This document shows, piece by piece, positions 1 to 7,060 of a stretch of DNA of 10,637 bases. How positions within the stretch are numbered: position 1 is the stretch's first letter; every line of letters begins with the position of its first letter. The translations under genes were made by a program, and so were the position numbers. The notes beneath the pieces were generated by a model. The model was not told the DNA's origin and did no database searches. It saw only the letters and a program-made list of their open reading frames with translations. The stretch lies in NCBI GenBank assembly GCA_017632755.1, contig JAGBQU010000042.1:1-10637 (forward strand), given 5' to 3'. Origin of the DNA: Lachnospiraceae bacterium (GTDB lineage: Bacteria > Bacillota_A > Clostridia > Lachnospirales > Lachnospiraceae).

Positions 1-575
1 CCCGGGAGGAGATCAACGCGATAGGCGGATACTACGCTTTTTCGAAAGAGTTGATCAACGGGGACAGCGTGTTTGATTTTGACGTGACAAAGCTTGCTGT
101 CAACACGCTCGATATCGGTATGGCCGGAATAGAAGTCTATGATCTTTTGCGGGATATGTATGATATCCAGACGGAGTTCGGAGATCTGGGAAATCTGCTT
201 GCCTATCTGTCGATCGGTGATCGACCGCGGGATGTGGAGCGGCTGGTGTCTGCTCTTTCGGATATACGCAGGCGATATGGAAGAAATGACCGGGGCGGAC
301 TGATGCAGCAGGAGTACATCGATCCCGAGGTGGTCTGCTCTTTGCAGGACGCGTTCTATGCGCCCAAGGAGTCGCTGCCGATCATGGAGACGGCAGGACG
401 CATCTGCAGTGAATTTGTCATGTGCTATCCTCCGGGGATCCCGATACTGGCGCCTGGAGAGAAGATCACCGAGCAAATATTAGATTACATATGTTATGCA
501 AAGGAGAAAGGCTGCAGTATGACAGGGCCTGAGGATGCGGATATTTTAAAGTTAAACGTTTTGGTGGATTATTAA
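1..575 (+). CDS. speA: Arginine decarboxylase (Orn/Lys/Arg decarboxylase family), 3' part only
   Basis: Only the last 190 codons are present; the frame is open from base 3 and the gene continues off the left edge. The protein is the C-terminal part of a fold-type I PLP-dependent Orn/Lys/Arg decarboxylase. The visible part has the family's FDFDVTKL and TLDIGMAGIEVYDLLRD segments, a MYDIQTEFGD stretch, and a C-terminal domain with CYPPGIPILAPGE, a motif highly conserved in this family. The PLP-binding lysine lies upstream and cannot be checked. Family members decarboxylate arginine, lysine or ornithine. The agmatinase-family gene two positions downstream argues for arginine giving agmatine in the cytoplasm. 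The gene ends 40 bp before the chosen speE start with no terminator, so the genes are probably co-transcribed. Family assignment is firm; substrate is inferred from context. Confidence 0.93.
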   Translation, partial: REEINAIGGYYAFSKELINGDSVFDFDVTKLAVNTLDIGMAGIEVYDLLRDMYDIQTEFGDLGNLLAYLSIGDRPRDVERLVSALSDIRRRYGRNDRGGLMQQEYIDPEVVCSLQDAFYAPKESLPIMETAGRICSEFVMCYPPGIPILAPGEKITEQILDYICYAKEKGCSMTGPEDADILKLNVLVDY

Positions 576-615
576 ATGCTGTTTTAATAAAAGTATCAAT
601 GGGGAGATGGTGGAT

Positions 616-1485
616 ATGGAATTATGGTTTACGGAAAGACACACACCGAGTGTTAAATTTTCGATACGCGTGGACAGACAACTCTACAGCGCAAAGAGTG
701 AGTTTCAGAGGATTGATGTGCTCGAGTCTCTGGAGTTTGGCAGATTTCTGACACTCGATGGCTATATGATGCTCACGGAGAAGGATGAATTTATCTATCA
801 CGAGATGATCACACACGTGCCGATGGCAGTTCATCCGCATGTGGAAAGTGTTCTTGTGATCGGAGCCGGGGACGGCGGAGTGATCCGGGAACTTGTCCAG
901 TACCCTGAGATCAAGCATATCGATATGGTCGAGATCGACTCTCTAGTGGTTGAAGTGTGCCGTAAGTATCTGCCAAAGACGGCTTGCAGGCTTGATGACC
1001 CCCGGGTGGAGATCCATTATGAGGACGGACTGCGGTATGTACGCTCAAGAGAGAATGCCTATGATCTGATCATCGTGGATTCCACAGATCCGTTTGGACC
1101 GGGTGAAGGGCTCTTTACGAGAGAATTTTACGGTAACTGTTACAGAGCTCTAAAGGAAGACGGGATCCTGATCAACCAGCATGAGAGTCCCTTCTATCCG
1201 GAAGATGCGGCGGCATGTCAGAGAGCGCATCGCAATATCGTGGAATCCTTTCCGATCAGCAAGGTTTATCAAGCGCATATCCCGACGTATCCGTCCGGAC
1301 ACTGGCTGTTTGGATTTGCGTCCAAGAAGTATCATCCCCTTAGGGATCTTGATGAAAATCGCTGGAATATGAGAGGAATCTCATGCAAATATTATACGAC
1401 AACACTTCACAAGGGAGCATTTTACATTCCGGCCTATGTGGAGCAACTGTTAAAGAGTGTGGAGCAGGAGGAGACAGATGCTTAA
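616..1485 (+). CDS. speE: Spermidine synthase / polyamine aminopropyltransferase
   Basis: A 289-residue SpeE-family enzyme, close to the usual 275-290 residues. It transfers the aminopropyl group of decarboxylated S-adenosylmethionine to an amine, classically putrescine. The N-terminal beta domain begins MELWFTERHTP, typical of bacterial SpeE. It is followed by DEFIYHEMITHVP (57-69), the nucleotide-binding GAGDGG (83-88), an acidic strand end (VEID, 105-108), EDG (136-138) and the catalytic DSTDPFGP (155-162). The ATG at 607 is in frame, but GGGGAG lies directly against it; the same site sits 9 bp before the ATG at 616, and the homologous N-terminus also begins there. Translation is probably coupled to speB, whose start overlaps the last 8 bases. 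No speD, which would supply the co-substrate, is in the window. Acceptor (putrescine or agmatine) cannot be read from sequence alone. Confidence 0.95.
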   Translation: MELWFTERHTPSVKFSIRVDRQLYSAKSEFQRIDVLESLEFGRFLTLDGYMMLTEKDEFIYHEMITHVPMAVHPHVESVLVIGAGDGGVIRELVQYPEIKHIDMVEIDSLVVEVCRKYLPKTACRLDDPRVEIHYEDGLRYVRSRENAYDLIIVDSTDPFGPGEGLFTREFYGNCYRALKEDGILINQHESPFYPEDAAACQRAHRNIVESFPISKVYQAHIPTYPSGHWLFGFASKKYHPLRDLDENRWNMRGISCKYYTTTLHKGAFYIPAYVEQLLKSVEQEETDA

Positions 1486-2329
1486 CAAAAATACAGAGAC
1501 ATTTCTGGAATGCGATAAGGAGTATAAGGAGGCGGACATTGTGCTCTACGGGGCTCCGTTTGATTCCACCACCTCCTATCGGCCGGGAACCCGCTTCGGC
1601 AGCGCGGCGATCCGGCGTGAATCATATGGTTTGGAGAGTTACAGCCCATATCAGGATCGGGATCTGATCGATGCGCCCGTGATGGACAGCGGGGATATCG
1701 AACTGCGGATCGGTGATACGCAGGCCTGTCTGACACAGATCGAGGAGACCGCAGAGCAGATTCTGGAGGGGGGAAAGCTTCCCTTTATGCTTGGGGGAGA
1801 GCATCTCGTGACGCTGGGCGCATTCCGCGCAGTGCTTAGACGCTACCCCGATGTGGCGATTGTACATTTTGATGCACATGCCGATCTGCGGCAGGATTAT
1901 CTGGGCGTTGAGCTCTCGCATGCCTGTGTACTGCGCAGATGCCATGATCTGATCGGCGATGGCCGGATCCACCAGTTTGGCATCCGTTCGGGCGACAGAC
2001 AGGAGTTCGCGTGGGCAAAGGACCATGTCGCCATGCATCGCTTTTCGTTTGATGGTCTGGAGGAGACGATACGGGAGCTTGAGGGCGTGCCAGTGTATTT
2101 TACGCTGGATCTGGACGTGCTTGACCCTTCCGTATTTCCCGGTACGGGAACCCCGGAGGCAGGAGGCGTCAGTTTCGAGCAACTGAGGGAGGCTGCCACC
2201 GCAGTGTGCAGCAGGCTTCATATCGTGGGATGTGATGTCAACGAGCTCAGCCCGCATTACGATCCGAGCGGAGTATCTACTGCGGTCGCTTGTAAGATTG
2301 TCAGGGAGATGCTGCTTGCGCTGAGATGA
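1478..2329 (+). CDS. speB: Agmatinase (ureohydrolase family); possibly aminopropylagmatine ureohydrolase
   Basis: A 283-residue arginase/agmatinase-family protein. The binuclear manganese ligands are all visible: GGEH (106-109), DAHAD (132-136) and TLDLDVLDP (209-217), followed by the PGTGTPEAGG loop typical of agmatinases and the later DVNELSP segment with the conserved Glu. Family role: hydrolysis of agmatine to putrescine and urea. In Thermus-type pathways the same family acts on N1-aminopropylagmatine to give spermidine directly. The start is set by AGGAGG at 1466-1471, 6 bp before ATG 1478; an in-frame GTG at 1457 has no such site and would add seven residues deep inside speE. It overlaps speE by 8 bp, implying translational coupling. 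A 96-bp AT-rich gap follows before the dehydrogenase gene. Family is certain; substrate is inferred. Confidence 0.94.
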   Translation: MLNKNTETFLECDKEYKEADIVLYGAPFDSTTSYRPGTRFGSAAIRRESYGLESYSPYQDRDLIDAPVMDSGDIELRIGDTQACLTQIEETAEQILEGGKLPFMLGGEHLVTLGAFRAVLRRYPDVAIVHFDAHADLRQDYLGVELSHACVLRRCHDLIGDGRIHQFGIRSGDRQEFAWAKDHVAMHRFSFDGLEETIRELEGVPVYFTLDLDVLDPSVFPGTGTPEAGGVSFEQLREAATAVCSRLHIVGCDVNELSPHYDPSGVSTAVACKIVREMLLALR

Positions 2330-2425
2330 AGTCGGATATCCTGACTATTTATTTAAAAAAGAAATAATTAAAAATATGCGAGAAGATAAACAAAAACGCA
2401 TGTTATATAATAAGGAGGACGAGAA

Positions 2426-3685
2426 ATGGGAAAAGCATTGGTGATCGGCTGTGGCGGCGTGGCAAACGTTGCTATCCGCAAATGCTGTCAGAACAGTGAG
2501 GTGTTTGAGGAGATCTGCATTGCGAGCAGAACCAAAGCCAGATGTGATGAGCTGAAGGCAAAGCTGGAAAATACGACAAAGACAAAGATCACAACGGAGC
2601 AGGTGGACGCAGATAAGGTGGAGGAGCTTGTGGCTCTGATCAAAAAGGTTCAGCCGGATCTGGTCATGAATATTGCGCTTCCGTATCAGGATCTGACCAT
2701 CATGGACGCCTGCCTGGAGTGCGGCGTCAACTACATGGACACAGCAAACTATGAGCCGGAGGACATCACGGAGCCGGCATGGCGTGAGGCATACGAAAAA
2801 AGGTGCAAAGAAGCGGGATTCTCCGCGTATTTTGACTATTCCTGGCAATGGGCTTACAAGGAGAAATTTGAGAAGGCCGGACTTACGGCTTTACTTGGAA
2901 GCGGCTTTGATCCGGGTGTGACACAGGCCTACTGTGCATATGCCCAAAAGCATCTCTTTGATTCCATAGATACCATCGATATATTGGACTGTAACGGTGG
3001 GGATCATGGATATCCTTTTGCAACGAATTTCAATCCGGAGATCAATTTAAGGGAGGTTTCCGCACCGGGCTCTTACTGGGAGGATGGACACTGGGTGGAA
3101 ATCCCGGCGATGAGTATCAAACGCGAATATACATTTGATCAGGTGGGAGAGAAGGATATGTACCTGCTCCACCATGAGGAGATCGAGTCGCTGGCAAAAA
3201 ATATCCCGGGCGTTAAAAGGATCCGCTTTTTCATGACCTTCGGACAGAGTTATCTGACACACATGAAATGTCTTGAAAATGTTGGCATGCTTTCGACGGA
3301 ACCGATCGATTATGAGGGGCAAAAGATCGTGCCGATTCAGTTTTTGAAGGCGCTGTTGCCTGATCCCGCTTCGCTGGGGCCAAGAACGGTCGGCAAGACG
3401 AACATTGGATGTATCTTTACCGGGAAAAAAGACGGCAAGGAGAAAAAAGCTTATATCTACAATGTCTGTGATCATCAGGAGTGTTACCGTGAAGTAGAAT
3501 CGCAGGCAATCTCTTATACGACCGGGGTTCCGGCGATGATCGGTGCGATGATGCTTCTGAACGGAACATGGAACAAACCGGGTGTCTATACGGTGGAGGA
3601 GTTTGATCCCGATCCCTATATGGAAGCTTTAAACAAATGGGGACTGCCCTGGCAGATCAATGATGAGCCGGTGTTGGTGGAATAG
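2426..3685 (+). CDS. Carboxyspermidine dehydrogenase (saccharopine dehydrogenase family)
   Basis: A 419-residue protein of the saccharopine dehydrogenase / carboxynorspermidine synthase family. The N-terminus is a Rossmann strand-loop with GCGGVA (8-13) for NAD(P)H. It continues with IALPYQD (about 89) and CGVNYMDTANYE (about 105), typical of the family, and LGSGFDPG before the substrate domain. Known CASDH enzymes reductively condense aspartate beta-semialdehyde with putrescine (or diaminopropane) to give carboxyspermidine (or carboxynorspermidine). The adjacent nspC, which would decarboxylate that product, makes this assignment much more likely than lysine metabolism. AAGGAGG at 2412-2418 lies 7 bp before the ATG. 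An agmatine-accepting variant (carboxyaminopropylagmatine dehydrogenase) is a real alternative, given the speA-speB context. Confidence 0.93.
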   Translation: MGKALVIGCGGVANVAIRKCCQNSEVFEEICIASRTKARCDELKAKLENTTKTKITTEQVDADKVEELVALIKKVQPDLVMNIALPYQDLTIMDACLECGVNYMDTANYEPEDITEPAWREAYEKRCKEAGFSAYFDYSWQWAYKEKFEKAGLTALLGSGFDPGVTQAYCAYAQKHLFDSIDTIDILDCNGGDHGYPFATNFNPEINLREVSAPGSYWEDGHWVEIPAMSIKREYTFDQVGEKDMYLLHHEEIESLAKNIPGVKRIRFFMTFGQSYLTHMKCLENVGMLSTEPIDYEGQKIVPIQFLKALLPDPASLGPRTVGKTNIGCIFTGKKDGKEKKAYIYNVCDHQECYREVESQAISYTTGVPAMIGAMMLLNGTWNKPGVYTVEEFDPDPYMEALNKWGLPWQINDEPVLVE

Positions 3686-3736
3686 AGGCAGAAGGCATAG
3701 CCGAAATGGCACAAATGAAACATAAAGGATGCAAAA

Positions 3737-4879
3737 ATGAAATCTACATTTAATTTACCGGATGCTATTCGCACCCCTTGTTTTCTGATCGATGAGAAGC
3801 GGCTTATTCAAAATCTGGAGATCCTTCAGCAGCTGCAGGAGGATACGGGGTGTCGTGTACTTCTGGCGCAGAAGGCGTTTGCGGCGTTTTCCTGTTATCC
3901 GCTGATGCGCAGCTATCTGGCGGGAAGCACGGCAAGTGGCTTATATGAGGCGAGGCTGGGCAAGGAGGAATTTGGGGGAGAAACGCATGTATATTCTCCT
4001 GCCTTCCGGGAGGATGAGTTTGAGCAGATATTGGCGGTTTCGGATCATATCGTGTTCAACAGCCCTGCGCAGCTTCGCAAATACGCCCGGCAGGCAAAGG
4101 CAGCGGGAAAGTCGGTCGGTCTTCGGATCAATCCGGAATGTTCCACGCAGGAGGGACACGCCATCTACGATCCTTGTAGCCCGGGATCGAGGTTGGGGGT
4201 TACAGCCGCACAGTTTGACGAGAGTGTTCTTCCGCTTCTGGATGGGCTGCATTTCCACACACTCTGCGAACAAAATGCGGATGCACTAAAAATAACAGCT
4301 GATATTTTTGAAAAAAAGTTTGGAAAATATCTTAAGGATATGAAATGGATCAACTTTGGCGGGGGACATCATATCACCAGAGCGGACTATGACATCAAAA
4401 CCCTCAGAGAGATCATCGTACATTTCAGGGAAACCTATGGTGTGCAGGTGTACCTTGAACCCGGTGAGGCGGTTGTGCTCAATGCCGGGTATCTGGTATC
4501 GAGCGTATTGGAGATTGTGCATAATGGAATGGATGTTGCGATCCTTGATACATCGGCGGCATGTCATATGCCGGATGTTCTGGAGATGCCGTATCGCCCG
4601 CCGCTTCGCGAATCGGGGGATGCCGGAGAGAAGGCTTTTACTTATCGGTTGGCCGGTCCGACCTGTCTTGCGGGGGATGTCATCGGGGATTACTCTTTTG
4701 ACGATCCGCTGCAGGAGGGTGATCAGCTTGTCTTTGAAGATATGGCGCTTTATACGATGGTCAAGACCAATACCTTCAATGGGATGAGATTGCCTGACAT
4801 CGCGACCCAAAAGACGGATGGCACGATCCGACGGATCAAATCCTTTGGCTATGAGGACTTTAAAGAAAGGTTGTCGTAG
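3737..4879 (+). CDS. nspC: Carboxynorspermidine/carboxyspermidine decarboxylase
   Basis: A 380-residue fold-type III (alanine racemase-like) PLP decarboxylase. The PLP lysine is K46 in LLAQKAF. The glycine-rich phosphate-binding loop is GGGHHIT (208-214), followed by EPGEAV (241-246). The C-terminal domain carries GPTCLAGD (307-314) with the catalytic Cys at 310, and DMALYTMVK near the end. The length matches CASDC enzymes and is shorter than diaminopimelate or arginine decarboxylases of the same fold. It removes the carboxyl group from carboxyspermidine to give spermidine (or from carboxynorspermidine to give norspermidine). It starts 51 bp after the dehydrogenase gene, with AAAGGA at 3724-3729, 7 bp before the ATG, and is the last recognisable gene of the polyamine operon. 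No intrinsic terminator follows; a large palindromic repeat does. Confidence 0.94.
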   Translation: MKSTFNLPDAIRTPCFLIDEKRLIQNLEILQQLQEDTGCRVLLAQKAFAAFSCYPLMRSYLAGSTASGLYEARLGKEEFGGETHVYSPAFREDEFEQILAVSDHIVFNSPAQLRKYARQAKAAGKSVGLRINPECSTQEGHAIYDPCSPGSRLGVTAAQFDESVLPLLDGLHFHTLCEQNADALKITADIFEKKFGKYLKDMKWINFGGGHHITRADYDIKTLREIIVHFRETYGVQVYLEPGEAVVLNAGYLVSSVLEIVHNGMDVAILDTSAACHMPDVLEMPYRPPLRESGDAGEKAFTYRLAGPTCLAGDVIGDYSFDDPLQEGDQLVFEDMALYTMVKTNTFNGMRLPDIATQKTDGTIRRIKSFGYEDFKERLS

Positions 4880-4953
4880 CAACCTTGCATAAAAAGCTGT
4901 TTTTGGGCAACACTGAGGGAAATAGATCATTGCTTACGCTAAGAAGACATGCA

Positions 4954-5223
4954 CAATTACCTGTGTAAGTTCATAGGTAATTGCGAAACTCAGATTATAG
5001 CAACTGCCGATTGTGCATCTTGTACGAATTCCGCAGCAGGCACGCTCTCGCTACATGCTCGCTCGTAACGGTACTAAGCTCGAAAAAACCTCGCTAAGTA
5101 CCGACGGCTCACAAGTACCTGCATGCAGAATTGTACAATCTGCACAATCTGGATTTCATAAACAGGAGTTTCGCAATTGCCTAATGCAAGTTCATGTAGC
5201 CAGGAGCGTTGCAATTACCTATA
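4954..5223. repeat. Large nested imperfect palindrome (intergenic repeat element)
   Basis: The 370-bp gap between nspC and the dehydrogenase gene is occupied by one large inverted repeat. Outer arms at 4976-4991 and 5166-5181 match at 15 of 16 positions. Middle arms at 5009-5031 and 5128-5149 pair at about 20 positions, including a perfect 9-bp block (5009-5017 with 5141-5149). Inner arms at 5070-5079 and 5093-5102 match 9 of 10. The motif CTCGCT occurs three times near the apex. The outer arms are followed by an approximate direct repeat (4954-4974 and 5174-5195, both ending AAGTTCAT), and AATTACCT recurs at 4955-4962 and 5213-5220. An RNA copy could fold into one long hairpin. It has no transposase and no usable reading frame; a MITE-like or REP-like element is inferred. 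Confidence 0.8.
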
Positions 5224-5249
5224 GGAAGGAAAAATCCGGGAGGTGTCAT

Positions 5250-6005
5250 ATGGCAAAAACAGCGATCATCACAGGCGGTTCGAGAGGGATTGGTGAGGCA
5301 CTGGTCTTTCAGCTGGCCGAGATGGGATATCAAGTAGTGATCAATTACAGGAGCGATTCGTCGAAGGTGTTGTCCGAAACCCATGCCGAGAAGATAAAGC
5401 AGCATTATGGGCTGGATGCACTGGTTTTCAAGGCGGACGTTTCCAGGTTTGAGGAATGTGAGGCGTTAGTCGGCGCAACCGTTGCAAGATTTGGGGAGCA
5501 GATTGACGTTCTGGTCAACAATGCCGGCATTACCAACAACTGCAATTGGATCGACACAGGCAGGGCGGCCTATGAGGCGGTCATAAATACGAATCTCATG
5601 AGTGCGCTTCACATGACACATCTGACCCTGCCATACATGGTGAATCACAGCAGCCGTAAGAAGCAGTGCTGTATCGTAAATATATCGTCCGTCGGAGGCA
5701 TGACCGGCGTTGTCAATCAGGCGGACTACTGCGCTGCAAAGGCCGGCGTGATCGGTCTGTCAAGAGCGCTCGCCCTGGAGTATGCCGGACGTGGGATCCG
5801 GGTCAACAGCATTGCACCCGGAATGATCATGACGGATATGCTGCGGGGTGTGGATCAGGAGGAGTTGTCCGCACTTGCGGCAACCATTCCCGAAGGATAT
5901 ATCGGAGATGTCTCCGACATTGCCGGTGCGCTTGCATATATATTGCGTGCACCGTATCTGACGGGACAGGTTATCTCACCAAACGGCGGGTTTGCGCTAC
6001 AGTAG
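5250..6005 (+). CDS. Short-chain dehydrogenase/reductase, FabG-like (3-oxoacyl-ACP reductase family)
   Basis: A 251-residue classical SDR, the standard length for FabG-type enzymes. It shows the cofactor motif TGGSRGIG (8-15), DV (63-64) for the adenine ring, NNAG (90-93), and the catalytic set N115, S147, Y160 and K164 (YCAAK), followed by SIAPGMI and the C-terminal GQVISPNGG. NYR after the second strand suggests NADP preference. The frame is open back to 5013, but GGGAGGTG at 5238-5245 sits just before ATG 5250 and homology begins there; upstream residues are translated repeat DNA. The substrate is unknown; FabG-like sequences include acyl-ACP, sugar and steroid reductases. It is separated from nspC by the palindrome and closed by a terminator, so it may be the last gene of the polyamine transcript or a single-gene unit; no convincing own promoter was seen. 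Confidence 0.92.
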   Translation: MAKTAIITGGSRGIGEALVFQLAEMGYQVVINYRSDSSKVLSETHAEKIKQHYGLDALVFKADVSRFEECEALVGATVARFGEQIDVLVNNAGITNNCNWIDTGRAAYEAVINTNLMSALHMTHLTLPYMVNHSSRKKQCCIVNISSVGGMTGVVNQADYCAAKAGVIGLSRALALEYAGRGIRVNSIAPGMIMTDMLRGVDQEELSALAATIPEGYIGDVSDIAGALAYILRAPYLTGQVISPNGGFALQ

Positions 6006-6024
6006 ATGATTTTGCGTTACATCC

Positions 6025-6057
6025 AAAAAGAGAATGCCGCAAACGGCATTCTTTTTT
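6025..6057 (+). terminator. Rho-independent terminator after the FabG-like gene
   Basis: A perfect 9-bp stem (6031-6039 with 6044-6052; AGAATGCCG / CGGCATTCT) with a CAAA loop is followed by a run of T. An A-rich stretch upstream (6025-6029) can pair with the T run, so it may work in both directions. It lies 20 bp after the stop codon and separates the upstream genes from the ABC operon. Confidence 0.93.
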
Positions 6058-6058
6058 A

Positions 6059-6087
6059 TTGACAAACTGTGCATAACTGTATATACT
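6059..6087 (+). promoter_or_regulatory. Sigma-A promoter of the ABC transporter operon
   Basis: The -35 box TTGACA (6059-6064) is a perfect consensus. A 17-bp spacer leads to TATACT (6082-6087), a one-mismatch -10 box. Transcription would start near 6094, giving a leader of about 28 bases before ATG 6122. The -35 box begins two bases after the T run of the preceding terminator. Confidence 0.9.
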
Positions 6088-6096
6088 GTGCGTATA
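6082..6096. promoter_or_regulatory. Putative operator for the YtrA/GntR-type regulator
   Basis: A perfect inverted repeat, TATAC-TGTGC-GTATA, covers the -10 box and the expected start site. The ACTGTGC part also occurs 19 bp upstream (6066-6072 and 6085-6091). A dimeric repressor bound here would block RNA polymerase. The obvious candidate is the GntR protein encoded at 7747 in the same operon; YtrA-family regulators commonly repress their own ABC operon from TATAC-like palindromes. The structure is seen; the binding partner is inferred. Confidence 0.6.
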
Positions 6097-6121
6097 ACGA
6101 GAAAGGATAGCTTATCGAAGT

Positions 6122-7060
6122 ATGAATAGAGGAACAATACTCAAATGTAGCCATCTGTCCAAGCATAAGGGTAGTTTTTTGCTCTCTGATGTTGACTTTG
6201 AACTGCCATCCGGCTATGTCCTCGGAGTGATCGGGAGAAATGGATCGGGAAAGACGACTTTGATGAGGATGCTGCTTGGCAGTTGTATGCCGGAAGAAGG
6301 CGGAGATAGTTTTATAAACGGCGTCAGTCTGAGGGAAGATGTTGTCCGTTATAAAAGACAGGTCGCGTTTGTTCTTGGGGACACCCCGTTTCCGCTATTG
6401 ATAAATGCAGAGGCATGTGGAGAGCTTTACGGACATTACTACGATGCGTTTGATCTGCACAAATATAAGAAACTGCTGCAGGAATTTGAGGTGCCGCAAA
6501 AGGCAATGCTCATAAGGCTTTCCAAAGGGCAAATGATCCGTCAGCAACTGGCTTTTGCCCTGTCATACAGGGCAAATCTGTATCTGTTTGATGAACCGAC
6601 GGCGAATCTGGATGTGGATTTCAGGGATGAGTTCCACAAATACGTCCGGCAGATCACAGCGCGTGAGGATGCAGGTGTTGTCTATGTCAGCCATCTTGTG
6701 GATGAACTGGAGCAGTTCGCAGACTATATCCTGTGGCTTTCGACGGGAAGAGAAGATCCGACTCGCAAAACCACAACGCGTGTCAGTTTGCAGCGCTATT
6801 TTGCAACGATGGACAGCTTGCGGGAGCGGTTCCAGCTGATCGAATCCTCCCGCGAGGAGGTGCCCGATATCCGGGATGAGAATATCGTCGGTGTCAGAGC
6901 CGGGAAGCATCATCAGGAGATGCTTGTACAGGTGGATAGGGAGCAGTTGCCTGACGAAATACAAGGTGTCAGCAGATATGCGAGCCTGAAAGAGCTGATG
7001 TACTATATTGAGACAGGAGGAGAGCCGGATGAAGCAGGTGTGGAGAGAACTGAAAGCTGA
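6122..7060 (+). CDS. ABC transporter ATP-binding protein (YtrB-like), subunit 1
   Basis: A 312-residue ABC ATPase. It has Walker A GRNGSGKT (38-45), a signature motif LSKGQ (133-137; usual form LSGGQ), Walker B LYLFDEP (153-159) with the D-loop ANLD, and switch His 191 (VSH). The usual Q-loop glutamine is missing: the stretch reads VAFVLGDTPF (81-90). About 100 residues follow the nucleotide-binding domain, a C-terminal extension common in ATPases paired with ABC-2-type permeases. The start is the first ATG after an in-frame stop at 6095; AAAGGA at 6102-6107 is rather far away (14 bp), so translation initiation may be weak. Likely partner is the membrane protein that overlaps its 3' end by 32 bp. 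Exporter function and drug or peptide response are inferred from the regulator type. Confidence 0.93.
   Translation: MNRGTILKCSHLSKHKGSFLLSDVDFELPSGYVLGVIGRNGSGKTTLMRMLLGSCMPEEGGDSFINGVSLREDVVRYKRQVAFVLGDTPFPLLINAEACGELYGHYYDAFDLHKYKKLLQEFEVPQKAMLIRLSKGQMIRQQLAFALSYRANLYLFDEPTANLDVDFRDEFHKYVRQITAREDAGVVYVSHLVDELEQFADYILWLSTGREDPTRKTTTRVSLQRYFATMDSLRERFQLIESSREEVPDIRDENIVGVRAGKHHQEMLVQVDREQLPDEIQGVSRYASLKELMYYIETGGEPDEAGVERTES

Noticed and set aside
607..615. Earlier ATG for speE
   Set aside because: The purine-rich site touches this ATG with no spacing; it is properly spaced for the ATG at 616, where SpeE similarity begins.
1457..1477. GTG start for speB
   Set aside because: It lacks a ribosome binding site, while AGGAGG is ideally placed before ATG 1478.
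1622..2257. 211-codon minus-strand frame opposite speB
   Set aside because: It is antisense to a gene with all agmatinase metal motifs; its translation has no recognisable domain.
2406..2411. Perfect TATAAT before the carboxyspermidine dehydrogenase gene as an internal promoter
   Set aside because: Transcription would begin at or inside the ribosome binding site (2412-2418), and no -35-like TTGACA is found at the right distance in this AT-rich gap.
4889..4906. AAAAA/TTTTT hairpin after nspC as a terminator
   Set aside because: The stem is only A-T pairs with no GC-rich part, so it would be too weak to terminate.
5013..5249. N-terminal extension of the FabG-like gene by 79 codons
   Set aside because: The extension is translated palindromic repeat DNA with no SDR similarity, while a good ribosome binding site and the homologous N-terminus lie at 5250.
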